Shown here piece after piece: positions 1 through 7,044 of a DNA stretch of 14,192 nt. The notes below the pieces were generated by a model, which saw nothing but the letters and a program-made list of their open reading frames with translations, had not been told where the DNA came from and did no database searches. Source of the stretch: Patescibacteria group bacterium. GTDB lineage: Bacteria; Patescibacteriota; Microgenomatia; UBA1400; PJMF01. The stretch lies in contig JAHIVL010000037.1 in NCBI GenBank assembly GCA_018816485.1, positions 1-14,192 of the forward strand, read 5' to 3'. How positions within the stretch are numbered: position 1 is the first letter of the stretch; each line of letters starts with the position of its first letter. The position numbers were made by a program, and so were the translations under genes.

Positions 1-1
1 A

Positions 2-154
2 AATTGTAGTGTTTTTGACCGGATATTAGATAAGCAGGCAGAGGCGATTAAAAACGCTAAACAAATCTTCCAGATAAACAAAGTAGAAAATAATCCTTCA
101 ACTGCAGTGTTTAAGTTGGTTGAGGAGATAAACAGAATTTTCGGAGCAAAATAG
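2..154 (+). CDS. 3' end of an unidentified gene (partial)
   Basis: An open frame runs from the left edge to a TAG at 152-154 and gives about 50 residues, with no start in view. The peptide is charged and looks helical, with lysine-rich segments and a tail ending EEINRIFGAK, as at the end of a soluble protein. I do not recognise the family. A type I restriction subunit or another defence protein is possible from context, but nothing in these residues shows it. The reading as real coding sequence rests on its amphipathic composition and on the intergenic-looking sequence that follows the stop. Confidence 0.5.
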   Translation, partial: NCSVFDRILDKQAEAIKNAKQIFQINKVENNPSTAVFKLVEEINRIFGAK

Positions 155-224
155 GGGTGATTAGTCCTGAATATAATGAACCACTAGTATAGGAAGATTT
201 GGTATTCTAATAGTAAGTAAAAAT

Positions 225-1259
225 ATGAATAACAAAAATCAAAGCAATTCAATAATAATTTATGAAGGCAAAAATGGACAGCCGGGCATTGAAGTGCGAC
301 TTGAGAATGAAACTGTTTGGCTTACTCAATCGCAAATGGCAGATCTTTTTGGCAAAGGCAGATCCACTATTGCGGAGCATATTCAAAACATATTTAAAGA
401 AGCAGAATTGGAAGAAAAAGTGGTATGTCGGGATTTCCGACTAACCACAGAACATGGCGCAATTAAGGGAAAAACTCAAGAAAATACAGTCAAGCATTAT
501 AATCTTGATGTTATTATTTCGGTTGGTTATAGAGTTAGATCAATTCAAGGAACTCGTTTTCGCCAATGGGCGACAGCTCGATTGAAAGAGTATATTATCA
601 AAGGTTTTACAATGGATGATGAACGATTGAAGAATTTGGGCGGTGGTAGATATTGGAAAGAACTTTTAGATCGCATTCGTGATATTCGCAGTAGTGAAAA
701 AGTTTTATATCGCCAAGTGCTTGATTTGTATGCAACCAGTCAAGATTATAATCCAAAGTCCACCGAATCAATAGAATTTTTTAAGATTGTGCAAAACAAA
801 CTACATTACGCGGCTCATGGGCATACTGCCGCTGAAGTGATTGCCGAGCGTGCGAATGCCGGCAAGCCGTTTATGGGATTGCTGACTTTTTCAAAAGGCG
901 GAGTAGTTAAAAAAGATATTGCGGTGGCAAAAAATTATTTAACAGAAAAAGAATTAAAAATTTTGAATAATTTGGTTTCAGGATATTTTGATTTTGCGGA
1001 AATTCAGGCAATGAAGCGCAAGCCGATGTATATGAAAGATTATATCAAACAACTGGATAACATTTTGTCAGCAACCGGCGAGAAGTTATTATCCGATGCA
1101 GGAAGTGTGAGCCACGAAAAAGCGATTGATAAAGCTGAATTGGAATATAAAAAATATCAGGAAAAAACTTTGAGTGAGGTAGAAAAAGTCTTTTTGGAGA
1201 GTGTTAAGGAGTTGGAGAAGAAAGTGGGGAAAAAAAGAGGAAATCCAACTTTATGTTGA
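225..1259 (+). CDS. rhuM: RhuM-family (virulence RhuM) protein
   Basis: This 344-residue protein matches the RhuM family, named from a Salmonella pathogenicity-island gene. The biochemical role of the family is not established, and members are scattered through bacterial accessory regions. The N-terminal part has the family hallmarks: EVRLENETVWLTQSQMADLF, a DNA-binding-like helical segment near residues 25-60, then TVKHYNLDVIISVGYRV and the GTRFRQWAT...LKEYI segment near residues 85-125. The length is typical. The C-terminal 50 residues are lysine- and glutamate-rich, and the last few (GNPTLC) look atypical, so the extreme end may have drifted. The ATG at 225 has no good ribosome-binding site. 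An AGGAAG at 191-196 lies too far upstream for it and would suit only a rare ATT codon at 204. The gene is separate from the operon that begins at 2064. Confidence 0.88.
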   Translation: MNNKNQSNSIIIYEGKNGQPGIEVRLENETVWLTQSQMADLFGKGRSTIAEHIQNIFKEAELEEKVVCRDFRLTTEHGAIKGKTQENTVKHYNLDVIISVGYRVRSIQGTRFRQWATARLKEYIIKGFTMDDERLKNLGGGRYWKELLDRIRDIRSSEKVLYRQVLDLYATSQDYNPKSTESIEFFKIVQNKLHYAAHGHTAAEVIAERANAGKPFMGLLTFSKGGVVKKDIAVAKNYLTEKELKILNNLVSGYFDFAEIQAMKRKPMYMKDYIKQLDNILSATGEKLLSDAGSVSHEKAIDKAELEYKKYQEKTLSEVEKVFLESVKELEKKVGKKRGNPTLC

Positions 1260-1336
1260 TCAAATTAGGAATTCATAGCCCAAAACATGGCGATAGATCT
1301 TGAAGCACTAATTGAAGAGGCGACAGCAGATAATCT
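1260..1336 (+). pseudogene. possible 5' stub of a lost gene (ATG at 1288)
   Basis: The ATG at 1288 opens a frame starting MAIDLEALIEEATAD, which looks like the head of a small acidic soluble protein. It runs on only about ten more codons to a stop near 1363 and enters sequence that codes for Fic_N in another frame. The pattern suggests a gene head joined to an unrelated gene body by deletion. A resemblance to small uncharacterised acidic (calcium-binding-like) proteins is from memory and weak. The stretch may also be simple non-coding spacer. Confidence 0.2.
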
Positions 1337-1797
1337 ATGTTATATGATCCTAAACATAGATTAAATATAACTAGTCTAATGAGGCCGGGGTTACAACTTT
1401 TGCTTTCTAAGGCCGATCTTGCTTTGGGCAGATTGGATGGTGTAGCCGATAGTCTTCCTAAGGATATTGTCGATTTTTTTATTCTGATGTATGTTCGAAA
1501 AGAAGCAACTCTCTCGAGTCAAATTGAAGGAACTCAAGCGACATTTGTCGATGTCCTAAAAGCAGAAGCAAGAATTGCAGATTCAGAAATACATCAAGGG
1601 ACATGACTTTGCCGAACTCACTTTATAGAAATCCAATAGTCAGAATTAAAGATGTAGAGAAAATTGTCCAACTCTCAAATCCAAACGCTATTGCTTTAGT
1701 ACATAAATTCGTAGAGCTTGGAATCCTACACGAAATAACAGGTAATAAAAGATACAGAATGTTTTCCTATCAAGCATACATAAGTTTGTTTGCATGA
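1337..1797 (+). pseudogene. fic: Fic-family gene remnant lacking the catalytic core
   Basis: Two short frames together carry the two ends of a Fic/DOC protein, an AMP-transferase-type enzyme often acting as a toxin. Frame 1337-1606 (89 aa) is the Fic_N region: LLLSKADLALGRLDGVADSL, then MYVRKEATLSSQIEGTQATF. The SSQIEGTQ segment follows the usual helix. Frame 1603-1797 (64 aa) is the C-terminal winged-helix region: LYRNPIVRIKDVEKIVQLS, then VHKFVELGILHEITGNKRYR. The Fic core with its HPFxxGNGRxxR loop, about 200 residues in intact relatives, is missing. The two frames differ (+2 to +1), so the deletion near 1590-1615 also shifted the frame. The usual first 30-40 residues before Fic_N also seem replaced. 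An active enzyme is very unlikely. A short peptide from either piece cannot be excluded. Confidence 0.8.
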
Positions 1798-1798
1798 G

Positions 1799-1940
1799 AA
1801 TAAATGGCAGTCAGGTGTTGAGCAGTACTTTGATGCGAAACTCTGGCCATACACATCAAAGTATATCACGGGGGAGGGGAAAGGGAGGAGTTGCAACTCA
1901 TATTTTTTCTAAAGTTCGTGTACAATTAGATGCAGTTTAA
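1799..1940 (+). pseudogene. unidentified C-terminal gene fragment with probable frameshift
   Basis: Reading from 1799 gives VEQYFDAKLWPYTSKYITGE, which looks like genuine protein. After the G/A tract at 1870-1890 the sensible reading moves to another frame, GVATHIFSKVRVQLDAV, ending at TAA 1938-1940. A single frameshift in the purine tract would join the two into one plausible C-terminus. I do not recognise the family, and no start is present. The fragment follows the Fic remnant directly, so the whole 1260-1940 stretch reads as decayed genes. Confidence 0.3.
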
Positions 1941-2003
1941 GGCGAAAAGAAATGAAGCAAAAAGAAACTGCGGTAACTGGTAGTATTGGAAAAAAAATAA
2001 ATA

Positions 2004-2030
2004 TTTTGACTAAACACAGAATGTTATAAA
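2004..2030 (+). promoter_or_regulatory. hsdM: candidate promoter for the hsd operon
   Basis: TATAAA at 2025-2030 could be a -10 box. Upstream, TTTTGA at 2004-2009 gives a 15-nt spacer. The better hexamer TTGACT at 2006-2011 leaves only 13 nt. Neither spacing is ideal, so the assignment is weak. This is the only gap of any size before hsdM, and a promoter is expected here because the long operon starts immediately after it. Confidence 0.3.
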
Positions 2031-2054
2031 CAGACATAAGGTTATCTGTGAGTT

Positions 2055-2058
2055 AGGA
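2055..2058 (+). promoter_or_regulatory. hsdM: ribosome-binding site of hsdM
   Basis: AGGA followed by AA lies 5 nt before the ATG at 2064 and supports that start. It is one of the clearer Shine-Dalgarno sites in the window, as expected for the first gene of the operon. Confidence 0.65.
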
Positions 2059-2063
2059 AAGTT

Positions 2064-3602
2064 ATGGCAAAAACAACGTCAGCTAATCTTGGTTTTGAAC
2101 AGAAATTATGGGCAGTAGCGGATAAACTCCGAGGTCACATGGATTCTTCTGAATATAAACATGTGGTTCTTGGTCTCATCTTCCTTAAATATATTTCTGA
2201 TTCTTTTGAAGAAGCCTACCAGTTGATTAAAAATGACGAAGATGCCTACGATGGTGAATGGGAGGATAAAGACGCCTACAATGCCAGAAATGTTTTTTGG
2301 GTGCCAGAAATTGCTCGGTTTGAGTATTTAAAGCAAAACGCTAAGAAACCAGAAATTGGCAAGATTGTGGATGATGCCATGATCGCTATTGAAAAGGAGA
2401 ACCCTACTCTTAAAGGAGTATTGCCCAAAAGATATGCCCGTCCCGATCTTAACAAACAACGATTGGGTGAAATTATTGATATTTTTAGCTCTCTGGGGTT
2501 AGGCGATGAGCAATCCAAATCAAAGGACATTTTGGGTCGAGTTTATGAATATTTTATAGGCAAGTTTGCCAGTGTTGAGGGTAAGGGTGGCGGTGAATTC
2601 TACACTCCAGCTTCTGTCGTCAAACTCTTGGTGTCCATGATCGAGCCATACAAGGGTCGAGTCTATGATCCGTGCTGTGGTAGCGGTGGTATGTTTGTCC
2701 AAAGTGAGCGATTCGTCAAAGAGCATGGTGGCAATATTGGCGATATTTCCGTATACGGGCAAGAAAGTAATCCAACCACTTGGAAATTAGCCAAAATGAA
2801 TTTGGCTATTCGTGGGATCGAAAGCAATTTGGGTGAATCAGAAGCAGATAGTTTTCACAACGATCTCCATAGAGATTTAAAAGCTGATTACATCCTGGCT
2901 AATCCACCTTTTAATAGTAGCGACTGGGGCGGAGAACATTTGCGGGATGACGTGCGCTGGAAATATGGGATTCCTCCAGCTAGGAGCGCCAACTATGCCT
3001 GGATTCAACACTTTATTCATCATCTTTCACCAACTGGAATTGCAGGTTTTGTTATGGCTAACGGCGCCCTATCTTCTAATACTTCTGGTGAGGGTGAAAT
3101 CAGACAAAGGCTAGTCAAAGCGGGTTTAGTTGATTGCATTGTGGCTTTGCCAGATAAGTTATTTTATACAGTTCAAATCTCTGCTACTCTTTGGTTTGTT
3201 TCAAGAGACAGATACAATCACAAATTCAGGGATAGACATACTGAGATTCTTTTCATTGATGCCCGCAAAATGGGAGCCATGACAGACAGACGGCATAGAG
3301 AATTAACGGAAGATGAGTTAAAGCAAATCACAGACACCTACCACAATTGGAGAAATAAAAACGGCAAATATGAGGATGTAAAGGGGTTTTGTAAGGCGAC
3401 CAAGATTGAAGAAGTCGAAAAGCATGGTTATGTGTTAACACCTGGCCGTTATGTGGGTACAGATTTTGTGATGGAAGATGATGAGGAATTTGAGGCCAAG
3501 ATGCAACGGCTAACGGACGAATTGGCTCAGCAATTCAAAGAGTCAAAGAAATTGGAATCCAAAATTAAAGAAAATCTCAGAAAGGTTGGTTTTGAAATAT
3601 AG
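2064..3602 (+). CDS. hsdM: type I restriction-modification system methyltransferase subunit HsdM
   Basis: HsdM (512 aa) transfers a methyl group from S-adenosylmethionine to adenine N6 in the sequence chosen by HsdS. It is part of both the M2S1 methylase and the full restriction complex. Residues about 8-150 form the helical HsdM N-terminal domain (FEQKLWAVADKLRG, LIFLKYISDSFEE). The catalytic domain follows: GGGEFYTPASVVKLLV, the SAM-binding motif I as DPCCGSGG (202-209), and the catalytic motif IV as NPPF (280-283). The C-terminal 40 residues are charged and likely helical, as is usual for contact with HsdS. Length and motifs fit the EcoR124 (type IC) branch, whose HsdM is about 520 aa. The gene looks intact. 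It opens the operon, and a Ymh-type gene starts 3 nt after its stop. Confidence 0.97.
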   Translation: MAKTTSANLGFEQKLWAVADKLRGHMDSSEYKHVVLGLIFLKYISDSFEEAYQLIKNDEDAYDGEWEDKDAYNARNVFWVPEIARFEYLKQNAKKPEIGKIVDDAMIAIEKENPTLKGVLPKRYARPDLNKQRLGEIIDIFSSLGLGDEQSKSKDILGRVYEYFIGKFASVEGKGGGEFYTPASVVKLLVSMIEPYKGRVYDPCCGSGGMFVQSERFVKEHGGNIGDISVYGQESNPTTWKLAKMNLAIRGIESNLGESEADSFHNDLHRDLKADYILANPPFNSSDWGGEHLRDDVRWKYGIPPARSANYAWIQHFIHHLSPTGIAGFVMANGALSSNTSGEGEIRQRLVKAGLVDCIVALPDKLFYTVQISATLWFVSRDRYNHKFRDRHTEILFIDARKMGAMTDRRHRELTEDELKQITDTYHNWRNKNGKYEDVKGFCKATKIEEVEKHGYVLTPGRYVGTDFVMEDDEEFEAKMQRLTDELAQQFKESKKLESKIKENLRKVGFEI

Positions 3603-3605
3603 TCT

Positions 3606-4364
3606 ATGGCAAATTTATCAACAAATGACAAACAAATACTTGAAAAGCTCTTCCAGATGGGTGGGGGTTATGTGTTAAATTTCTCCGACAGAACGATGAG
3701 TGAGTTTTTCCGAGACGATTTAAAACTCAACATTTATAGCAAGAGGTATAACTATGCCAGCGGATCAAAGGCCAATCATATGCGGGGTTTTTGGATGGTT
3801 GCCGATGATAAAACTGTTGGTAGAAGCATATTAAAGCTGATTGAATACATCAGGACCCAAATACTAGTAGATAGCTTAAGTAAGAGTGATTTCCCCGAAG
3901 AAAGATTGGTGGCTGGGGGGAAAATTGGAGAAAGACTATTGGGTAAAAAGTTAGAATCCCAAGAAGAAAAAGCAGAAGTCACATTCAAAAACGGCAATAT
4001 CACTGTAACTTTACAGAAAGAAATACTCGATCATGTCCAAAAATTGCTTAATGACAGACACTACTTCAACGCAATCGAAGAAGCATACAAAGTTGTTAGG
4101 AAAAAATTGGTAACTATTACGGGTAGTGAGAGGGCAACAGATGCTTTTAATGAAGCTAATATTATTAAGATTTTTGGACACAAACCCAAAGACGAGGCAG
4201 AAAGAGATTTTTTTGAAGGAGTTAAATTTTTACATATGGCAATCCAATTTCTGAGAAATGAAAAAGCCCATACTCTTGCCCAAGATTTAGATAAGAACTT
4301 AGCAATTCATTATATTGCTTTAGCAAGTTTGGCCTACGATCTCATTAATAGAAAGTACCAATGA
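3606..4364 (+). CDS. Ymh/TIGR02391-type HEPN protein with AbiJ-like N-terminal domain
   Basis: This 252-residue protein is not a type I subunit. The C-terminal half (about 134-250) matches the Hypoth_Ymh (TIGR02391) family: HVQKLLNDRHYFNAIEEAYK, a middle segment around FNEANIIKIFG, and FLRNEKAH. The last contains R217-x4-H222, the RNase-type motif of HEPN domains. The N-terminal half (DRTMSEFFRDDLKLNIY, near 28-45, then KANHMRGFW) resembles the small N-terminal domain of AbiJ-like abortive-infection proteins. That assignment is from memory and less certain. HEPN proteins in defence loci often cut RNA. Lying 3 nt after hsdM and overlapping hsdS by 4 nt (ATGA), this one is probably translated with them and may act as an RNase backup if the RM complex fails. 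That role is inference. Confidence 0.8.
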   Translation: MANLSTNDKQILEKLFQMGGGYVLNFSDRTMSEFFRDDLKLNIYSKRYNYASGSKANHMRGFWMVADDKTVGRSILKLIEYIRTQILVDSLSKSDFPEERLVAGGKIGERLLGKKLESQEEKAEVTFKNGNITVTLQKEILDHVQKLLNDRHYFNAIEEAYKVVRKKLVTITGSERATDAFNEANIIKIFGHKPKDEAERDFFEGVKFLHMAIQFLRNEKAHTLAQDLDKNLAIHYIALASLAYDLINRKYQ

Positions 4365-5683
4365 TCACGCCAATGCAAAATCACTATAAACAAACAGCAA
4401 TTGGAGAAATTCCCAATAGTTGGGATATTAAACAGCTACAAGAGGTAGCAGACTTTTCGAATGGTTACGCATTTAGTAGCAGAAGTTTTGTGAATTCGAA
4501 AAACGATGCTGTTCCAGTTTTTAAGATGGGGAATATTGGAATTGACGGGGGGTTGAAAATAACTGGTAAGGAAGACTATGCAAGTCTTGTTATAGCCGAA
4601 AAACTTAAGAATTACTTAACAAGGGAAAACGATATTCTAATGTGTATGACTGATATGAAGTCAAGTATGAATTTGTTGGGACACTCTGCACGAATTCATA
4701 ACGAAAAATTCCTCGTCAATCAGAGGGTTGGCATTATTCGTCCAAGAACTAATGTAGATGCCTCCTATTTGTATTACTATCTCAACTCGCCAAAATATAT
4801 TGAGAGGCTAAGAACTACAGCCAGAAGTGGAGTACAAGTTAATTTGACAACAGAGGCTATTAGAGAGTCGCAAGTTTTATGCCCAGCACAAGAGGAACAA
4901 CACCAAATCGCCGCAATTCTTTCCTCTCTTGATGACAAGATCGAATTGAACCGCAAAATGAATAAAACTTTAGAGGAAATGGGCAATGCTTTGTTTAAGC
5001 GGTGGTTTGTGGATTTTGAATTTCCCGATGAGAATGGCAAGTCATACAAATCAACTGGAGGAGAGATGGTTGAAAGTGAGTTGGGAGAAATACCAATAAG
5101 TTGGAAAATCGTTGAAATTAATGACTTCGGAAAAATTGTGTGTGGCAAGACTCCTCCCAAAAGCAATCACAAATACTTTGGTGGCAATATCCCATTTATT
5201 AAGATTCCCGACATGCACGGCAGGATGTTTGTTATTAAAACCGAAGATACGCTTACTAGTGATGGAGCAGATTATCAAAAAAACAAAACCTTGCCAAAGG
5301 GTTCAATTTGTGTGAGTTGTATTGCTACTGTTGGTTTGGTCTGCATCATCACGCAGGATTCCCAAACTAATCAACAAATAAATTCCATTATTCCAAATAA
5401 TAGTCACTATAAGGAGTATTTATATTTTGTATTGTCTTCCATGACAAAACAGCTTCAAGATTTTGCAAGTGGTGGCTCTGCAACTCTTAACTTAAATACG
5501 GGTAGTTTCTCAAATATTCCAATGCTTTCCCCCAGTTATGACTTGCTTGCAAAATTCCATTCAGTTGCAGAGTTAATTTTTGAACAAGTCGTGCTAAAGG
5601 CAATGGAGAATGAAAAATTATCAGCAATTAGAGATTCTCTGTTACCAAGATTAATGAATGGAAAGTTGAGGGTAAAGAAATGA
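4361..5683 (+). CDS. hsdS: type I restriction-modification system specificity subunit HsdS
   Basis: HsdS (440 aa) recognises a two-part DNA target and holds HsdM and HsdR on it. It shows the usual duplicated layout. The first target-recognition domain is about residues 15-177, starting GEIPNSWDI. The first conserved helical spacer is about 178-222 (EEQHQIAAILSSLDDKIELN, then ALFKRWFVDFEF). The second recognition domain starts at 242 (GEIPISWKI), and the final conserved helix is 418-438 (SAIRDSLLPRLMNGKL). The target cannot be read from sequence. The ATG at 4361 overlaps the upstream stop (ATGA). A second ATG at 4373 (residue 5) is also possible. The last 50 bases recur in diverged form at 6996-7043, and the stop overlaps the next gene by 4 nt. 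Confidence 0.96.
   Translation: MITPMQNHYKQTAIGEIPNSWDIKQLQEVADFSNGYAFSSRSFVNSKNDAVPVFKMGNIGIDGGLKITGKEDYASLVIAEKLKNYLTRENDILMCMTDMKSSMNLLGHSARIHNEKFLVNQRVGIIRPRTNVDASYLYYYLNSPKYIERLRTTARSGVQVNLTTEAIRESQVLCPAQEEQHQIAAILSSLDDKIELNRKMNKTLEEMGNALFKRWFVDFEFPDENGKSYKSTGGEMVESELGEIPISWKIVEINDFGKIVCGKTPPKSNHKYFGGNIPFIKIPDMHGRMFVIKTEDTLTSDGADYQKNKTLPKGSICVSCIATVGLVCIITQDSQTNQQINSIIPNNSHYKEYLYFVLSSMTKQLQDFASGGSATLNLNTGSFSNIPMLSPSYDLLAKFHSVAELIFEQVVLKAMENEKLSAIRDSLLPRLMNGKLRVKK
4403..4424 (+). repeat. hsdS: start-of-TRD direct repeat, copy 1 (partner 5084-5105)
   Basis: This segment codes GEIPNSW at the start of the first recognition domain of HsdS. A similar stretch at 5084-5105 codes GEIPISW at the start of the second, with a handful of mismatches. 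Such repeats reflect the internal duplication of hsdS and could allow recognition-domain exchange. Confidence 0.6.
5084..5105 (+). repeat. hsdS: start-of-TRD direct repeat, copy 2 (partner 4403-4424)
   Basis: This codes GEIPISW before the second recognition domain of HsdS and is the partner of the copy at 4403-4424. Confidence 0.6.
5627..5674 (+). repeat. hsdS: hsdS 3' end repeat, intact copy (partner 6996-7043)
   Basis: This 48-base segment codes IRDSLLPRLMNGKLRV at the end of HsdS. It matches 6996-7043 at 40 of 48 bases by eye, and 14 of 16 residues agree. Most differences are in third codon positions, so the copies diverged as coding sequence and are not a fresh duplication. Confidence 0.9.
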
Positions 5684-6522
5684 GAAAAACTATTAGTCAA
5701 AGTTATTTCGAAAGTTTTGCAAGTGAGCTAAGTAGTAAGTTTAGAAGGATAAATCATCTTACTACTGGAGTTCGTACAGCTATAGGAAATTATCATGAAG
5801 AGATTTTGCGCGTTGCTATTAGAAACTTTTTATCTCAAAGGTATTCTGTAAGAACTGGATATATATATTTTGATAATGAGAACATAAGTAACCAAATTGA
5901 TATTCTTATCATTGATGAGAATTATTCTTTTTCCTACCTATTTCAAGAAGGAAATTTTGTGATAGTTAAGCCAGAAGCCGTGATTTGTGCAATAGAGGTA
6001 AAATCTGTTTTGAATAAGAAAGCATTTGAGGAAGCCTTTCTTAATATTACTAAGGCTAAGCAGATTAAGCAAAAATCGTTAACTGGAAGTTTGGGAGGTT
6101 TAATCTTTGGGTATGACAGTCCAACAACTTCTAACGAATGGTTAGAGAAGTGTTTTTTAAGTAGCAAACTGGACGAAATTAAAGATAAAGAAAGTTTTTG
6201 GCCAAATTCAGTTATATTTTTTGAAAAAGCAGATTTATTGATATTTGATACTCAAGGAAGAAATGATAAAAACAAAAACAAATATTATAGCCGTCTGTAT
6301 AAAGAAACGGGTTTAGATGGAAGAAGGAACTTCGAAGTAAACAAATCTTACAAACTAGCCGTTTTTATTAGTTGGATTTTGGGGGCATTGGCAGGCAATG
6401 AGATTACTGCAAGTGGACGACTTGTAGAAAATAATTTTTCGCAGATTGTCGACTACACTGGTCAAAAGCTGGGAATAGATGGTTTTCGGATTGGTATAAA
6501 AAGAAAATTGAGAAAAACATAA
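5680..6522 (+). CDS. DUF6602 family putative PD-(D/E)xK nuclease
   Basis: This 280-residue protein matches DUF6602, an uncharacterised family with the look of a PD-(D/E)xK nuclease. The likely active-site residues are E40/E41 (YHEEILRVAIRNFL), D74 in QIDILI (72-77), and E106-x-K108 in ICAIEVKS, giving the usual E...D...ExK order. The intervening segment (LFQEGNFVIVKPEAV) is the conserved family block before the ExK strand. No signal peptide or membrane segment is seen. It starts at an ATG that overlaps the hsdS stop by 4 nt and is followed 4 nt later by a small membrane protein, so the two probably form a pair. It is likely a DNA-cutting or DNA-binding defence effector. This is inferred from the fold and position, and the family has no assigned function that I know of. 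The gene and its partner look more A+T-rich than hsdR. Confidence 0.75.
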   Translation: MRKTISQSYFESFASELSSKFRRINHLTTGVRTAIGNYHEEILRVAIRNFLSQRYSVRTGYIYFDNENISNQIDILIIDENYSFSYLFQEGNFVIVKPEAVICAIEVKSVLNKKAFEEAFLNITKAKQIKQKSLTGSLGGLIFGYDSPTTSNEWLEKCFLSSKLDEIKDKESFWPNSVIFFEKADLLIFDTQGRNDKNKNKYYSRLYKETGLDGRRNFEVNKSYKLAVFISWILGALAGNEITASGRLVENNFSQIVDYTGQKLGIDGFRIGIKRKLRKT

Positions 6523-6526
6523 GATT

Positions 6527-6952
6527 ATGTCAAATCCAGTACTTCTTGCAGTTTTAAGTGGCACCTTAGTTTTTGTGTTTGGGCAGGTGTTACAAAAGTT
6601 TGTTCTAGAGCCTATTTATGAGTATAAAAAAATAGTAAGGAAAATTGATAATAAGCTGAAATATTACGCCAATATTTTAACCAATTCTGGGTTTAATAAG
6701 GAATTAATTGTTAAGGTAACTGATACAGTGAGAGCGTTATCTTGCGACTTAGAGTCAAGCTATAAACAAATTCCTTTCAATAATTTCTTTTCAACAATTG
6801 AAACTATCGAAACTAAAAATAATATTGCAGAAGTAGCAACGAAGCTTATTTCTATATCAAATTCTGGAGGAAGAAGTGGCGAGAGAACAATTAGGTGCAA
6901 TGATGAAATAGAAAAGGTTAGAAAGATGTTAAAAATAGAATCTCTAAATTAA
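6527..6952 (+). CDS. small single-pass membrane protein of unknown function
   Basis: This 141-residue protein starts MSNPVLLAVLSGTLVFVFGQ. Residues about 4-24 form one hydrophobic helix, probably a membrane anchor, with no lipobox or obvious signal-cleavage site. The remainder is soluble and mostly helical: YEYKKIVRKIDNKLKYYANI, then a segment near 75-85 (LSCDLESSYKQIPF) and a charged end (EKVRKMLKIESLN). I recall similar anchored proteins in uncharacterised families but can name none. It begins 4 nt after the DUF6602 gene, so it may tether or sense for that nuclease at the membrane. This is inference from pairing alone. A 34-codon chimeric ORF starts 1 nt after its stop. Confidence 0.7.
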   Translation: MSNPVLLAVLSGTLVFVFGQVLQKFVLEPIYEYKKIVRKIDNKLKYYANILTNSGFNKELIVKVTDTVRALSCDLESSYKQIPFNNFFSTIETIETKNNIAEVATKLISISNSGGRSGERTIRCNDEIEKVRKMLKIESLN

Positions 6953-6959
6953 TATGACT

Positions 6960-6987
6960 AAATACACAAAATCAAACTTAAAATTAG
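6960..6987 (+). repeat. hsdR 5' end repeat, relic copy (partner 8421-8448)
   Basis: This 28-base stretch codes KYTKSNLKL and agrees with the start of hsdR (8421-8448) at 24 of 28 bases. Three of the four changes are G to A and one is C to T. Similarity is lost just after. Confidence 0.75.
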
Positions 6988-6995
6988 TTGTATTG

Positions 6996-7043
6996 ATCAG
7001 ATATTCCCTTTTACCAAGATTAATGAGTGGAAAATTAAGAGTA
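6996..7043 (+). repeat. hsdS 3' end repeat, relic copy (partner 5627-5674)
   Basis: This is the second copy of the conserved hsdS end, coding IRYSLLPRLMSGKLRV. It stands immediately before the AlbA_2 gene, as the real hsdS end stands before the DUF6602 gene. Confidence 0.88.
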
Positions 7044-7044
7044 T

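Noticed and set aside
168..180. TATAAT at 172-177 as a promoter for rhuM
   Set aside because: The -10 match is exact, but no -35-like hexamer lies 16-18 nt upstream and no extended -10 TGn is correctly placed.
262..444. A 60-codon + strand frame inside rhuM
   Set aside because: It overlaps the rhuM reading frame, which carries the family motifs, and its own peptide is unlike any known protein.
1870..1890. G-quadruplex candidate in the GGGGGAGGGGAAAGGGAGGAG tract
   Set aside because: Only three runs of three or more G are present, so a stable three-layer structure is not supported.
1952..2029. A 25-codon ORF upstream of hsdM
   Set aside because: It has a purine-rich stretch before its ATG but no recognisable peptide and overlaps the candidate promoter. 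It is too short to support.
2276..2762. Minus-strand open frames opposite hsdM, and similar ones opposite hsdS, hsdR and the DUF262 gene
   Set aside because: They lie wholly inside strongly supported genes, have unlikely compositions (serine-rich, leucine-rich) and match no family I know.
5112..5315. A 67-codon + strand frame inside hsdS
   Set aside because: It is a shadow of the second recognition domain in another frame.
4361..7043. Phase-variable hsdS shuffling by inversion
   Set aside because: The hsdS copies are direct repeats on the same strand, the second is only a tail, and there is no recombinase gene in the window.
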